Origin: Phycomyces blakesleeanus NRRL 1555(-)
Lineage: Eukaryota; Mucoromycota; Mucoromycetes; Mucorales; Phycomycetaceae
Assembly: GCF_001638985.1 (NCBI RefSeq)
Contig: NW_017265171.1
Span: 186,001-250,000 of the forward strand
DNA length: 64,000 nt
Direction of reading: 5' to 3'
In this document: positions 23,850 through 36,272 of the stretch, piece after piece
Numbering within the stretch: position 1 is the first letter of the stretch
How the letters are laid out: the number at the start of each line of letters is the position of its first letter
Translations under genes and position numbers: made by a program
The notes under the pieces: model-generated
The model's database searches: none
Seen by the model: only the letters and a program-made list of their open reading frames with translations
What the model was told of the DNA's origin: nothing

Positions 23850-25853
23850 TTAAGCGCTTGCTTTCATTATATACATGTCTTTGGCAAGGTAACCAGACGA
23901 GAAAGATGCATCTTTTTTGGTGCACAAATCCTGGGACTCGTTTATTTTAGTCGTCGTTGTCGCTGTCGCTGTTGCCGTCGCTGTTGCTGTCGCTGTCACT
24001 GCCTGTTGCTGTTGTTGAAGTCGTGCAAGATGATTACCGCGTTCGCTAATGCGCATGTGCTGATGAACAATTGTCTTTTTTGCAGACTGTGTTCTCTCTA
24101 CCATACTCGAAAGTGGTGTGGGGGTAGAAGGTTTTGGAGTAGGTTTGGCGTCAGAGGGTTGTCGAGGACGAAGACGGGGTGTTGGCACAGGTGGTGAAGT
24201 GCGGACAGTAATGGCAGAGATGCGAGGAGATGTAAGTGGTGGAGGACGTGAATTGAATGGCTGTACACGAGGAGAAGTGATGGACGGTGTACGTGAGGTG
24301 GCTGGTTGCACACGAGGTGAAGTAATAGGACGCGCACACGAGTTAAATGGTTGTACACGGGGAGATGTGATGGATGGTGCGCGGGAGGTGCGCACATTGA
24401 CTGGTTGGGTGCGTGGAGAGGTAATTGATTGTCGTGAAGGTGGTGGAATAATTGTACGGGCAGAAATAAGAAGCTTCTTGGAAACGTAGTGCTTTGAAGG
24501 TGCTGGCTGTGGTGGAGGCTCAGCTGGAGTTGTCCAACGTTTACCTATCAAATAAACAAGAAATGTATCAATATTATATATATATATGCATGTACACAAG
24601 TATAAGTAAGTGTCTGTCCAATAGATATATTCGATTTATCAAAAGAAAAAAAAGGTTACCTGCTTGACTCTGGAGGTGCAGTGTGCCATCTGGTAGCCAC
24701 TCTGGGCTCTGTTGGTCTGTCTGGGTGCGTACTGGTTGCACACACTTTGGACTAGGTTTGGGCGGAAGAGGATTTCGTTTGGATCGTTTTGAAGTGCTGG
24801 GTGTAAGAAGGATTGGGACTATTTGCTGGCGCTCAGCCTTTTCTTTTTGTTGGGCATTTAGCCATTCGCTAATAGTTGCCTGATCAAGATCGACGGACTG
24901 AGATTGTTGGAATGGGACGGTCATGACCGATGAGCCTGAAGAGGAAGAGGTAGATGAAGATGGAGGAGTAGGTTCTGTCTGTGCGGACATCTTTCGCTTC
25001 TCGGCAGTGGATAACTGCTTGAGGAATTGAGATCGTGGTGGGAATTCGTACTGCTCTTGTTCAGGCGTAAGGTTCTGTGGAACTATTATCTCAACACCGC
25101 CATCGGGGAAGCGCTTGATGACAGCCTACAACACATACACGAGCATCCACAGAAGCAAAGACACAAAGAGAGGTTAGTAAAGAGTTTGGCCTTGAGTGTT
25201 GTCCTAACCACACTGCAAAGAGTTTGATGCATAAATATATAATAACAAATATAATAAAAGCTTGAATCGATCATGACATTGAGTTACACGAGCGCTCGGG
25301 CGATACAGTAGACACACACCCGAGAAATTGAAAAAAAAGGTAAGGGATTCTGCCCTTTTTTTTTTTTAAAAAAAAAAGAAAAAAGTGTAATATATTTATA
25401 TTTTACTTTCTCTTATTCCCACTCACTCACTCACTCACTCGCTCACTCGCTCACTCTCCCATTCTTACTCACACTACCTACTTTACTTGCTCACTCGCCC
25501 ACTCTTTTTTAATTATATATAATTATATTTATATTTATATTTATTTATTTATATATATATATATATAATTATTTATAATATAAATATAAATATAATTATA
25601 ATTATGTATATATATATCTGTGTGTGTGTGTAGATACATATATACATATACATATATATATTACCTTTCTGCGGTCGCCCCAGATAAGCATCGATTCGGG
25701 TTCCCTTCTGCGTACCCGAATCACGGCTGCGGTTGCTTCTGCCATGGCTCTGAGCTCTTCCTGAGGACTCAGACGCTTTAGCCTCATGAGTTTATCGCGA
25801 GAAGAGTCTGGTTGCCTCAGTTGGCGGTCTGGTCTTCCTCTCTCGCTAGTCAT
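23850..25853 (-). CDS. Proline-rich protein of unknown function with TSPR repeats
   Basis: Three exons on the minus strand: 25853-25665, 25125-24660 and 24544-23850, totalling 1,350 nt and 449 residues. All junctions are GT-AG and frame-consistent. The N-terminus (residues 1-110) is the only globular-looking part: charged and helical, with LSPQEELRAMAEATAAVIRV and KRFPDGGVEIIVP. Then come S/T-rich sequence and basic KRSKRNPLPPKPSP. Residues about 259-326 hold five copies of an (I/L)TSPR unit spaced 15-18 residues (often TSPRVQPFNS), all possible proline-directed phosphorylation sites. Toward the C-terminus there is a poly-Q tract and an alternating TATATATA stretch. No enzyme motif, signal peptide or membrane segment is seen. 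I do not recognise the family. A disordered, phosphorylated scaffold is a guess. Confidence 0.75.
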
Positions 25854-27891
25854 AACGTATGTTTTTTTTGGTCTTTCTTTTTGTTCTTCTGTTTGGTAGG
25901 AATGTGATGATATATTTCTGTGTAGATTTTTTTTAAAGAAGTAAGATGATAAATCTGGCGGTTTTTTTTTGGTGTATGTTGAATGCCAATAGGCAAAATA
26001 AATTTCAACTGTGCTCAGATGTTTTTTTTTTCTTAAAAAGAGGAAAGGGGAAAAGAGAAGGAAGAGTGAAAGAAAGAAGAAAAGGGGGGGGTAATAAGGT
26101 GTGCAGCACCGTAGCAAATCACTTGTAGTTTTTGAGGCACAGCTAAAGAAAAAAAAACTCGCACCTTTTTGCACCCATGGATAGGTTGCCAATCCATGCG
26201 CGTCTTGGTTACACTCGGCAGCACAAATTTCTGCTTCATACACTCTTGCTTTCTTTATTATTTCTTTATTTTCTTTATTTTCTTTCCTTTTCCTTTTCCT
26301 TCTTCTTCTTCTTCTTTGCTTATCGTTTGTTAACCAAGGAAGACGAAATATCTTAAAATATAATATTTTAAATAGATCGTTTATATGTTGTATTTTGTAT
26401 TTTATAAAAAGAAACAAACAAAATAAGAAATTACCTATTGAAGAAACAAGTACACACAGTTGGGCTCACCAAGAAGTGTGTGTATGTATATATATAAAAA
26501 TATGTAGATTATATACAGGATATTTTGGCTTATTGCAAAGTGGGGTTTCTGCCAGAAGAACGCACGAACACGTGTCTGCATTTTCCATAGACCCTTTTTT
26601 TATCTTTTTGTGCACATCGGCTTGAGTTCCCGAGTTCGCCGCCGCTGAAGCCAAGTTAGAATCACTGACCCCAGAATGTATATACACAGGATATGAAAAT
26701 GAATGACCTCATTTAGGTCCTATCATAATTTTGTTACACTCCAGTTCTCTTCTATTATTATTATTAGTAGTATTTTGATTTTTTTTCTTTTTGGTTTTTA
26801 GTTTCCCCACTACAACGCACACACAGATCTATAAAAGAAAAAATTCCCCTCAAAGTACTGCGCAGTAAAGGAGCCGTAGCACCCAAAGGATTCCTTTTTA
26901 AGTCTATATAGGACAAAACGTCTAACAGATGTACGGCCAAGGTAACATCAAATATTGTATTTATTTTATTATTACCTTACATATATATTTTGAGAGAGAG
27001 AGAGAGAAAGAGAGATGATGAAATACATAAGTTTATAATATACAAAAATACAAGCATACAAATATATACTTATATATACATATGTATACATGAATATTTA
27101 TATTTATATTTGTATTTGTATTTGTATTTGCATTTGCATTTGTATTTATCTATGTATTTATAGCTGTGTAAAGAAATCAAGGGGAAAGTTAAAGAAGACA
27201 AACGAAGTGAGAAAGAAGTGGATGATGATGAAAGGGGGATAAGTCAGGGCCGTTACTTTTTTATAAAAAAAATAATCAAGGACTTGATTTGTTTGACAGT
27301 TGTCTTGATTTTGTTTTGGTTTCCATAGTTACCGTTGCTATAACTACTGTTACCATGGCTACTAGTTGAAAAAAAGTGTAAGAAAAATGATTTGAAAGAC
27401 TTCTTTTAGACATCAAATAATAGTTATCAATTAAAGATAGTAAATATCTTGATTTGAAAAAGGCCAGTGCTATATCTGTATAGCCACAGTTTTTCTTTCA
27501 AATCATTCAAACTTTTTTCTTTTATATTTTATTTATTTATTTTGGTTAATCATATTAAGCTCTAAAATATCTTGTTTCATTGGTGTCCATAAAATACGCC
27601 TTGTTTTCTTATACTTGCACGACAGTCAATACAAAAAAAAAACAACTTTGAGGAATTTCGATGATTATATTTAATAGTGTAATAATAAGGATAATAATAT
27701 AACAAATGTTGAAAAACATAGAATACAATATAATATAAAATTGGTAATATTATTATTGATGCATGGTATATGTAAATGAGATGGCATCAATGCAAAGAAT
27801 TTATATATGTATGTATGTATGTATGTATGTGTATATATATATGGTTTGTTTTTGTATGTACAGCTTCTATATACACATGAATGTTTGTATT
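25854..27891. other. Intergenic, no gene seen
   Basis: This is the upstream region of the proline-rich gene and the downstream region of the PH-domain gene. It includes CTT-rich sequence near 26280-26320, a GAGA run near 26993-27015, a (TATTTG)n tract near 27107-27150 and a GTAT run near 27803-27840. An ACACGTGT E-box lies at about 26568. No gene or RNA is recognised. Confidence 0.5.
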
Positions 27892-28587
27892 TTACAAGGA
27901 GGTGTATCCTGAATCAGTTTCGATTGTGTTTACAACTTCATCATATGTGGTACGCCTTTTGTTGAACAGAATTTTTCCGAAATTAAATGGCCAGATACTG
28001 GAAAAGCGTGACATTGGTGTATTTTGTGTTTGGAAAGTGTCTGGTGGATCATCAGTCCGTAACTGCAGAGTGTTACCTCTTGAGGATAGAATGTTCGGCG
28101 GACTCAAGCTGTGTGTGTCTAGCCTCGCAAGCCACTTGTCAAGTACACTGCCATAAGTCGTAAAATATGGATCGTCAGGTAATTGGTAGCTGGATTCATG
28201 CAATTGCTGACATGCCTCTTTCCACATTCCAGCTTCTAGCCGAGTTTCGCAGTAGAATATGTACCGGTCTGAGTGAGATTCGATAGAAAAAGCAAAAGGG
28301 GATCGTTTTGTACAATGAGGGTGTACATTGTGTTGACCAAGATTTATAGTGCCGAGTGGTTTGGTATCTGTCTACAATAAAATACAAACAATTTAAATCA
28401 TCAGTATTAGTATTACTATTAGCATTTTTTTAAGCTGATAGAAAAAATTATTGTCGTGTACACTTACAGGTTTTTTGTAAAACGATAGCCTTGTGTGGCT
28501 GAGAATAGCATAACATCTCTTCCAACTCTTCCGTAGGGTTTTTCTAACCATTCGATGAAGCCAACCTTCAAGTATTGATCCTGCCAT
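27892..28587 (-). CDS. Small PH-domain protein
   Basis: Two exons on the minus strand: 28587-28468 and 28371-27892, totalling 600 nt and 199 residues. Residues 4-95 form a pleckstrin-homology domain: EGWLHRMVRKTLRKSWKRCY gives strands 1-2, LSFYKKP strand 3, FAFSIES strand 6, and the closing helix carries the conserved tryptophan in GMWKEACQQLHES. The basic KTLRKSWKR loop fits phosphoinositide binding. The remaining 100 residues are unstructured, with SFQ/TPMSRF-like phosphosites and a basic NKRR. No catalytic domain is present. The protein probably binds membranes as an adaptor. The ATG at 28587 is preferred: an upstream ATG frame at 28832 cannot be spliced to the domain in frame with the sites I see. 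Confidence 0.8.
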
Positions 28588-29511
28588 GGTATATTTTAGA
28601 ATGTATTCAACTTTTAATTATATGTAAATATATATTTGACAAAAAAAAAGCAGAAAAAAAGGAGATCAAGTTTAAATAGATGATAAAGAATAAGGATTGT
28701 CACCGGTAACTTTCTTCGGTTTTGATATATCTGGATCGCTAGAGCCGTTGTTTTTGGTGTTTCCAAGTAGAGTTTGTAACACACTGCTGATGGGGTTACC
28801 TTGTTAAAGATGTCATTTTTTTCTTGCACCATTGATATTTATTGTGGTGTGAATATAGAGTATATAGATATACATGTATCTATAAAAGTATATGCATGTG
28901 GATATCAAGATCAATACTTTACCTTGGATTATCAGTTTAGGTGTATTTATTAAAGCATACATATCCAAACCACATCTCTTATTGAGTCCCTTTTTCTCTC
29001 CCTCTCTTTCTGTTGAAGCTTTCTAAGCTAAATATACAAATGGGCTTTTGGTCACAAGATATCAAAGAAGAAAAACATGGTGGGACAATCTTTATATATA
29101 TTTCATTTCTTGCCATCGGTTTTGCTCGGCCAATGTTATGATGACCAAAAAACCAAAACTTTATCGACCCTAGCTGTTACTAAAAGCATAATCAAAGGTA
29201 CTAGTATAATACTATTAGTGTTCTCCTTCTTCAAAATGAAATATAGCATCAATAGTCTGAGCGCTTTCATATCTGTTGCCAAAAATAAACACAAAACAGT
29301 CATGTAATTTTTTGTTGCTGCGTTGAATTTTCTCTTTGGATTAATATTTGTGTGAGTGTATTTCACTATCACGGTTTCCTTTTTGTGTCTCCTGGCCGCG
29401 GCCTAATAAGATACTATAGGATAGTAAGGGCATTGTATTTTGTATTATATTATAGAATCAATTAGCTGATTAATTAACTAACTAAATAGATAATAATAAG
29501 AATAGAATATA

Positions 29512-30719
29512 ATGTTAAAGGATTATCTACATCGTTTGTAAGGCATACTTCTTCTTTTGGTTTTTTTTTAGTTTGTTAAACAAGAAACCAATCAATTCAA
29601 TCATAATAAAGCATTTATTTCCTTTCGATTTCCATTAAAGATATCCCTGGCAGGCGGCAAAATTACTATTCTCTCCACCTTCAGCCCGGCTTGTCTTACG
29701 GCCACCTCGGCAGCCAACCACACAAGCCCAAGTTGAAAATTTGCTTTTAACCATAGAGACCACTAATCCCGAGTCTGTGTCTGGATTCTCAGTTCACAAA
29801 CAACCATCTGTCATTGCTAATGCAGGCAAGTACAATCTTTATAGATTCTTAATGATGAGAAAAGTTGAATCAATCTGTCAGTCAATCGCTGAATAAATAT
29901 GTTTATATATATAAGGTCTTGGTGTATTCTTGAAAGGACGATGCAAGACAGGTGATATTGTGTGCTTGTATCCAGGTACAATATATATATATATATAAGT
30001 TTCGATAAAATCAGAAGTATAAATCAACAAGTAATATATAGGCACTGTGTATCTTCCATTCGAACCTTTGTTGTTTGTTAGTATTTCGAATCGATATATT
30101 TTGAAATGCTACGATGGTGTATTTGTGGATGGCAAGTCAACAGGTAAATCTGAATTGAGAATGGTGGATAGATAGTAATATAAAATAATAATAATAATAA
30201 TAATAGGCTTGTCTGGCAAGGTATTCAATTCATTATATCACCGTGAAAACTGGCCAGGTGCTATACAGACAAGCGACAAGACGTGGATGACTCAATCACC
30301 AAAGTAAAGATATTCAAATTTCGAAGAAAAAAGAAGAAAAAATAAGTTACTGCTTAGATGCTCACAGCATAAATTAAGAAACCCATTTGCCATCGGACAA
30401 TATGTCAATAATGGTACTCAAATTAACCCATCAAATGGTATGATGCACATTTTGCGTTTTCACAATTGAACTAAATGTATATATATATATATTATATTTA
30501 TATATTTATGCTGCTTTAGTGCGATACCAAGAACTTGACCTTTTACCATCATTTCCAGTTGGCCTTCGACAATACCTTCCCAATATCTACTGGGCTAGTA
30601 TGGATCCAATGAGCACACCATTTCGAATTGTAGCTTTGGTAGCAGAACGAGACATCAAAGACGAAGAGTTGTTTTCTACTTATATGGATAATTCTGGTGA
30701 ACGACAAGAAAGTATATAA
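29512..30719 (+). CDS. SETD9-like SET-domain protein
   Basis: Seven exons: 29512-29537, 29641-29825, 29916-29975, 30042-30143, 30207-30303, 30379-30437 and 30520-30719, totalling 729 nt and 242 residues. The second intron is GC-AG (G|GCAAGT). The spliced N-terminus MLKDYLHRLYPWQAAKLLF resembles the animal SETD9 start (YKYRFVPWIALNL). The body follows SETD9 closely: GLGVFLKGRCKTGDIVCLYPGTVYLP, LKCYDGVFVDGKSTG, NPFAIGQYVNN, VRYQELDLLPSFPVGLRQYL and RDIKDEELFSTY. SET domains transfer methyl groups to lysine; the SETD9 substrate is not known to me. The order of exons and phase is consistent throughout. Convergent with imp3, with 205 bp between stop codons. Confidence 0.87.
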
Positions 30720-30823
30720 AATATTGATCTCATTTTTTCTTACACAAAGGAACATCAATAAAGAATATTAAATGATAATAATATGAAATGCACAAATAGA
30801 TATGAATATACATACATATATAT

Positions 30824-30858
<35 letters not shown>

Positions 30859-30924
30859 AAAGAAATAGAATAGAAAACTTGGAAGGTGTGTGTATGTGTA
30901 TGTGTATGTGTTTTTCTTTTTCTT

Positions 30925-31630
30925 TTACAAAAGATCAAAATCATCCAACTATATAATAGGAAAATGCGAATGTTTAGTACGTAGATAATTAAAATGTTAG
31001 ATATTATTAATATGATTTTTAATAACAATTTACCTTGTCGTTGTATTTAAGAATCTTGCGCTTGATCTTGGAAGTATCAACCCAGGTAACAAAGTCCTCC
31101 ATTGTGCGAGTTACCAAAAATGCAGGATCAGTGATGGGCTGAGGTCCAACACGTACATGACCCTGTTCAATAAAAGTAATAGCTTCCTTGACAGTTTCTG
31201 CCATCTTGAGACGGCACATGACAATAGGAAGTCTTCGTCGACAGAAAGCAGATACAGTGACCTTATTGCAGTCACTGAACTTACTGACAGAGGTTATAAT
31301 ACCCATGGTGTACAGCTTGTTCAACAGAGCCTTTTCTTGTTCGGCACGGAAAGGATCCCGAGAGTCAAGAAGAGAGATCTTGTTTGCGAGCTTTTTGATG
31401 CTACCTGCCAATTTGTTGTATCTAATAAATAATTTAGGTTAAACTTGTAATTAAGTACATAATATGTATATGTATATAGATTGTGCATGTATTTACTTTT
31501 GGTAATCTTCTCTCTTCTGAAGGTGATATTTGCGAATCACTTTGATCTCTCTAATAGAATCGTCTTTCTTCCATTGCAAAAAGTCGACCTTCTTGAGGAG
31601 TTTCTGTTCGTGATGCTTGAGTTGTCTCAT
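30925..31630 (-). CDS. imp3: U3 snoRNP protein Imp3
   Basis: Three exons on the minus strand: 31630-31497, 31421-31034 and 30948-30925, totalling 546 nt and 181 residues (family about 183). The start [18 protein letters not shown] is the Imp3 N-terminus, followed by [38 protein letters not shown] and the S4 RNA-binding block [14 protein letters not shown], then [18 protein letters not shown]. The last exon is only 24 nt and supplies the conserved acidic end LDDFDLL. Imp3 works with Imp4 and Mpp10 in the nucleolus, pairing U3 snoRNA with pre-18S rRNA in the small-subunit processome. Some orthologs begin MVR; an extra tiny 5' exon cannot be excluded. Confidence 0.95.
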
Positions 31631-33039
31631 TTCGGTAAAGATCTACACATTCTACATCCTATATTTTTTTTCCCTTAAATTATGTTCTTTGAAAGCTAGT
31701 CACAGATTGGATAAGCATACTGTGAGGGCTTTATTTTCGTAAAATAAAATAAAATAAAATGAAAAGAAAAGAAAAGAAAATTGTTGTGTTCAAAAGCTTA
31801 ATGAAAATTTTCACATATATTTTTTGTACAGTGCCATTATACGTTATTGTTCATTATATTTCTACTAATATTTTATTACAGCCATCAAGTAGCTGCATTT
31901 TATAATTATCATCATAAGCTGTCTTTGCACAGATAATTCTTTTTAACCTCTAAAAATTAAAGATTACTATCGATTGATACGTTGCATTGATACATAGCCT
32001 AGGCTGTAATAGTTTACATGCATTTTTTGTTTTTAGACATTACTAATCAAATACTCCTCCAAAACATCGCCATTCACCAAAAAGGAACAGATGTAAAAGT
32101 ACAAAATATCCAGGCACCTTTACACATTTATAGAATTTCACATATATATAAATATGTATACAAGTTATGCACCTAGCAACGGTCCAGCTAGCATGAATCT
32201 CGATAAGTCTTCATGTTTATTTGCCCATTTCATTTATGCTAATTTGCAGCTATCGGTTGTTGGTCTTCGTAGTAAATTTATAAACTTAACGGTTATACAT
32301 ATTACTTTTATTGTATTAATATTTTTTCTTCTTGTTTAAAAGTAGACAATACATATTTGAAAGTAGTATATTTCCTTTCATATTTTCTCAACATAAATAC
32401 CAGTAAAGACAAAATATAACACTAATAATATTAGTAATACAGCTACCAAGAGAATCTGGCTTTATCTAGCAGACAAGAACAATTGTCATAAGCCTGCAAT
32501 TTTCTACATATAAATGTATATTTTATTGACCAAAAAAAATTGATAAGAAATTCATTATTATAAATAATTATATATATAGATATAGATAATTTGTCTTGGC
32601 AGAAAATAAACAATGGGATTCTTTTTGCTTAATTAAAATCATTCATTCACCTATTGTCCTTGATGTCTTTTCTTTTCATTCCGTCTATCGATATCAAGAT
32701 CACCTTTAATTCTTCTTTACTTCACTAGAAAAAGCAGATTAAAAGCCTCCCCTTTTTTTGTTGTTGTTGCAAAAAAGACAAAAGAGAAGTAATAGAACAG
32801 AATAAAATAAAGTACAGATAATCTCGTGTTCTCCCTTTTATTTTATTTTATTTTTCATTATACAACAGCAATAATAATATTTATATTTATATTTATATTT
32901 ATATTTATATTTATATCTATCTATCTATATATATATATCTATATATATATATCCATTTTGTAAATTGTAACTTCTTCTGCTTCTTCTGCTTCTTTACTTT
33001 TCTATACACACATTTCTATTCGTATTTGGTTGTCCTCAA
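31631..33039. other. Intergenic between imp3 and bem1
   Basis: About 1.4 kb with no gene. It has an (AAAAT)n and AAAAG run near 31738-31780 and, close to bem1, stacked (TTTATA)n and (TCTA)n microsatellites at about 32880-32950 followed by three TTCTGC units. Confidence 0.5.
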
Positions 33040-35386
33040 ATGAACCTTAAAGAAAAAGTTAAGCCTCCCCGCAGTTTACGCTCTACTCGTCTATCGGTCG
33101 TAAAAAATAAGATATCAACTCCCATCAACTTTCAACAATCGGCCATTACCCCAAAGATAGTTGCCAAAGCCTTGTTTGATTATAAAGCACAAACCCAACG
33201 CGAGATCTCATTCCACCAGGGAGATTACTTTCATGTTGATAAAACAGACAATCCTCATTGGTTTGAAGCATTCAATCCAGTCACACACGCCAAAGGCATC
33301 GTCCCGGTAAACTATTTTCAAATCCTCGAAAAGAACGACACTCCAAATCACCTCGGCGATCCAACCAGGACCGAGACGCAATGTAAAATAAAAACTAATA
33401 ATATAAGTATAGAAAATACGCAGACTAAAATTATTAATAAAAATAATACAAGTGTAAAAAAAAATCAATATCTGTTTTGTATATACATTTGTGTGTATAT
33501 GTATGTGTATATGTGTAATACATATACAGCTTTCTTTTTATTATATATGTATATATGTATTATTATTTAATTAAGAAATTATTTTACTAGTACCACCTGT
33601 CAAAAAAATGCAACCTCTTTATGGTGTAGTCCTATATGACTTTCAGGCTGAGCGATTTGACGAACTGGATGCAAGAGCAGGAGAATCTATACTCGTAATT
33701 GCACAATCTAATGTCGAATGGTTTGTTGCCAAACCTATTGGCAGATTAGGTGGTCCTGGTCTGATTCCAGTTTCGTTTGTTGAAATCAGAGACGCCTTGA
33801 CAGGACACACTATTACCAGTAGTCAACCCTCAAACCCTCTCCCAAGAGTCGAAGAATGGAAAAGAATGACCATGGGCCACGACAACCCTGAAAAACTGCA
33901 CAACCCTAGCTCATCAGCCCTTTATTATGCACCAAACACAATAGATACATTCAGCAGGATACCTACACACAACTCAGTTAATACACTTTTGGGTAGCTCT
34001 AATGCCGGTTCGGGTGCTGGTGGTAGTGCTAGTGCTAGTGCTAGTGCTGGTGCTATTATTACTACTGCTGAGCAGATCGCCCAGGAGATCGGCAATCTGT
34101 CCATTGGCCCTAGGGATAATTCAAGAGACAACACCAGATCCAGGGTTGTAGCAGCCACAGTGGACTCCTATGTTCCAGAAGGCGATCAATTCTGGTTTAT
34201 TGTGTTTGCTCAGATGAGTGACAGACGACACAGAGTGCTCTATCGCTTATATGAAGGTAAAAGTACTCACCAATGTATATAATATATACATGTAAATAGA
34301 TTCCTTTTATTTTTTTGAAGGTATATAATAGAATTTTAATGAATAATAAACATACCAATTGACAAAGCTTTAAATGTACATGCATTTGTGTGTGTTCTGG
34401 GGGGATTACGAACAGACTTTTATGATTTCCAGGTTACTTTACTTCAAGACTATCCTATAGAAGCAGGAAAAACCGGAAAACCCCGAATTCTACCATTTAT
34501 GCCTGGACCACAGACCGAAGTAGACGAAAGATTGACAGGTAAATTTTTATATGTAAATAAAAACAATCCTGAAGAAGGTCAGGGATCTGTTAAGGAGAAA
34601 AAGAGAAAATAAGATATAAAGACGGCAAGATAGAGAGGTAGAAAGGCAGAAAGAATGAAAAAGAACAAAAGGGTATACTATTACAATCTGCCCCCACACA
34701 TACACACATATACTTACACTCACAGACGACAAATAAATAAACAAGAAGAAAGTTGATTTACTAATATTCGCAAGGGGCATTTGTGATTGTCAGCAAAACG
34801 CCAAACAGAACTCAACATATACTGTCAAGAACTTTTCCAATTGCCACGCTACTTGGTAGAGAGCCCGTTGGTTCAGGATGTATTATTTGTATTGCATGAG
34901 GGGGATGTCGAGATAGACTATGATCCACGGACAGGAGCACCGCGGCCCGAGAGTGTCGAGCTATCACACAGCATTTTGATCCCAGAAGCATTTGGTTCAA
35001 GTACGATGAATACTTTTACTCCTTTCGGCCGCAATAGCAATCCGATCAAGGATATTTCTCAGACTAATACAGCTACAGCTACAGCTACAGCTACAGCTTC
35101 TACAACCACAACTGCTGCAAAAAATGCAATTGGGAGCAGCAATCTCATTAAAGTCAAGATTGCTTACAAGGAAGAGATGTTTGCAATCAAAGTTCCTATC
35201 GATTGCTCTTTCCAAAAGTTGCATGATAGAGTTCAAGAACGACTTGGAGGCTCAAATGTACGACTCCGCTACAAAGATCAAACCCAGGGGGAATCTTTGC
35301 CCCTAGAAACAGAAAGCGATATAGCAGAAGCATTTGAATCAAGTCTAAAAATTGGTAAACTAATTCTTTATGCTACACCACTATAA
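33040..35386 (+). CDS. bem1: Bem1-like polarity scaffold (SH3-SH3-PX-PB1)
   Basis: Four exons: 33040-33382, 33591-34256, 34416-34538 and 34794-35386, totalling 1,725 nt and 574 residues (yeast Bem1 is about 551). Domains in order: SH3-1 at about 40-98 (AKALFDYKAQ ... GIVPVNYFQIL); SH3-2 at about 124-182 (GVVLYDFQAERFDELDARAG ... GLIPVSFVEI); PX at about 300-420 (YRLYEDFYDFQVTLLQDYP ... ELFQLPRYLVESPLV); PB1 at about 493-574 (VKIAYKEEMFAIKV ... RLRYKDQ ... LPLETESDIAEAF). Bem1 scaffolds hold Cdc42, its exchange factor Cdc24 (through PB1) and PAK kinases at the polarity site. The linkers contain AGSGAGGSASASASAGA and alternating TATATATA sequence. cdc42 itself lies 13 kb upstream. Confidence 0.93.
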
Positions 35387-36272
35387 TGTACTGTCAAACA
35401 CATTGTTTTTATATACTGTATTCTCACTAATAATTCACACTGTTAAATATATTTTCACATATCGGTAAACATATTTTCATAAACCTCTTTCAATTAAAAT
35501 TCATATATATATATATTACATTTTGATTTTTATATATACACACAAAATCGATTCTGTGAAATTAATTAGACTACATGTCTAAATATATATATAATATCAT
35601 TTAAACTCTTTTAAAAGAGTGTCATGTCTAATACATTGATTTCTTTATATGCAAGTGTTATGTTTCTTTTGGCAATATTCTGCAATTTTGAGAAGTAAGG
35701 GTACTGAAAAAACCACTGAAAGAACAACCCGCATTACATCTCATAAGATTGAATGCCCCTTGAAAGTCAAATCTAAATTATATTTCCCTAATTATCAACC
35801 GTCCCTTATCTGTTATAATCTAAGGATAGCAAATCCATTTCAGTTCATAATAATCTTAATGTCATATAAAATTATATGAATTATTGGTGAGAATAAAGTG
35901 TGCAACCCATATACATAGAGACAATCAATAGTAGATGCAAAGCTCTTGTACACATATACATTTTAAAAAATATATATACCATTTCCTCTATTCATCTCTT
36001 TATTCATTTTGTTGGAAAAATGTACATCTGAAATATATCAAAAACAATAAATGTATATAGTCTAATACATCTATATTTATAAAATAATGGGTTATTTACT
36101 TTTATTTTATTTTTTGCACTCTTTTGAATTTTCGATTCTTTTCATGACTGTTTCGACTCCAATTATTTTGTTGTTCTTTGTTGCTGTTGTTGTTGTGGTT
36201 GTTGTAGTTGTAGTTGTGATTATGGTTGTTGTAGTTGTGTTTTTTTTTGGTAAAAATTCAATATATATATAT
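35387..36272. other. Intergenic, no gene seen
   Basis: AT-rich interval between the convergent bem1 and bL12m genes. A 76-codon frame at 35649-35879 has no supporting motif that I trust. A GTT-rich strand (CAA/CAC on the minus strand) lies at about 36176-36240, just after the bL12m stop. Confidence 0.5.

Noticed and set aside
23322..23925. Overlapping minus-strand frames of 170 codons rich in His and Thr
   Set aside because: All three frames stay open only because the TG-rich minisatellite lacks stop codons; no domain or splice context.
28614..28832. Upstream exon for the PH-domain gene
   Set aside because: The only plausible donor leaves phase 0, but the acceptor before GGATCAATA needs phase 1, so it does not join in frame.
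35649..35879. 76-codon frame after bem1
   Set aside because: A faint transposase-like look (ERTTRITSHKIECPLKV) is not enough; no second motif supports it.
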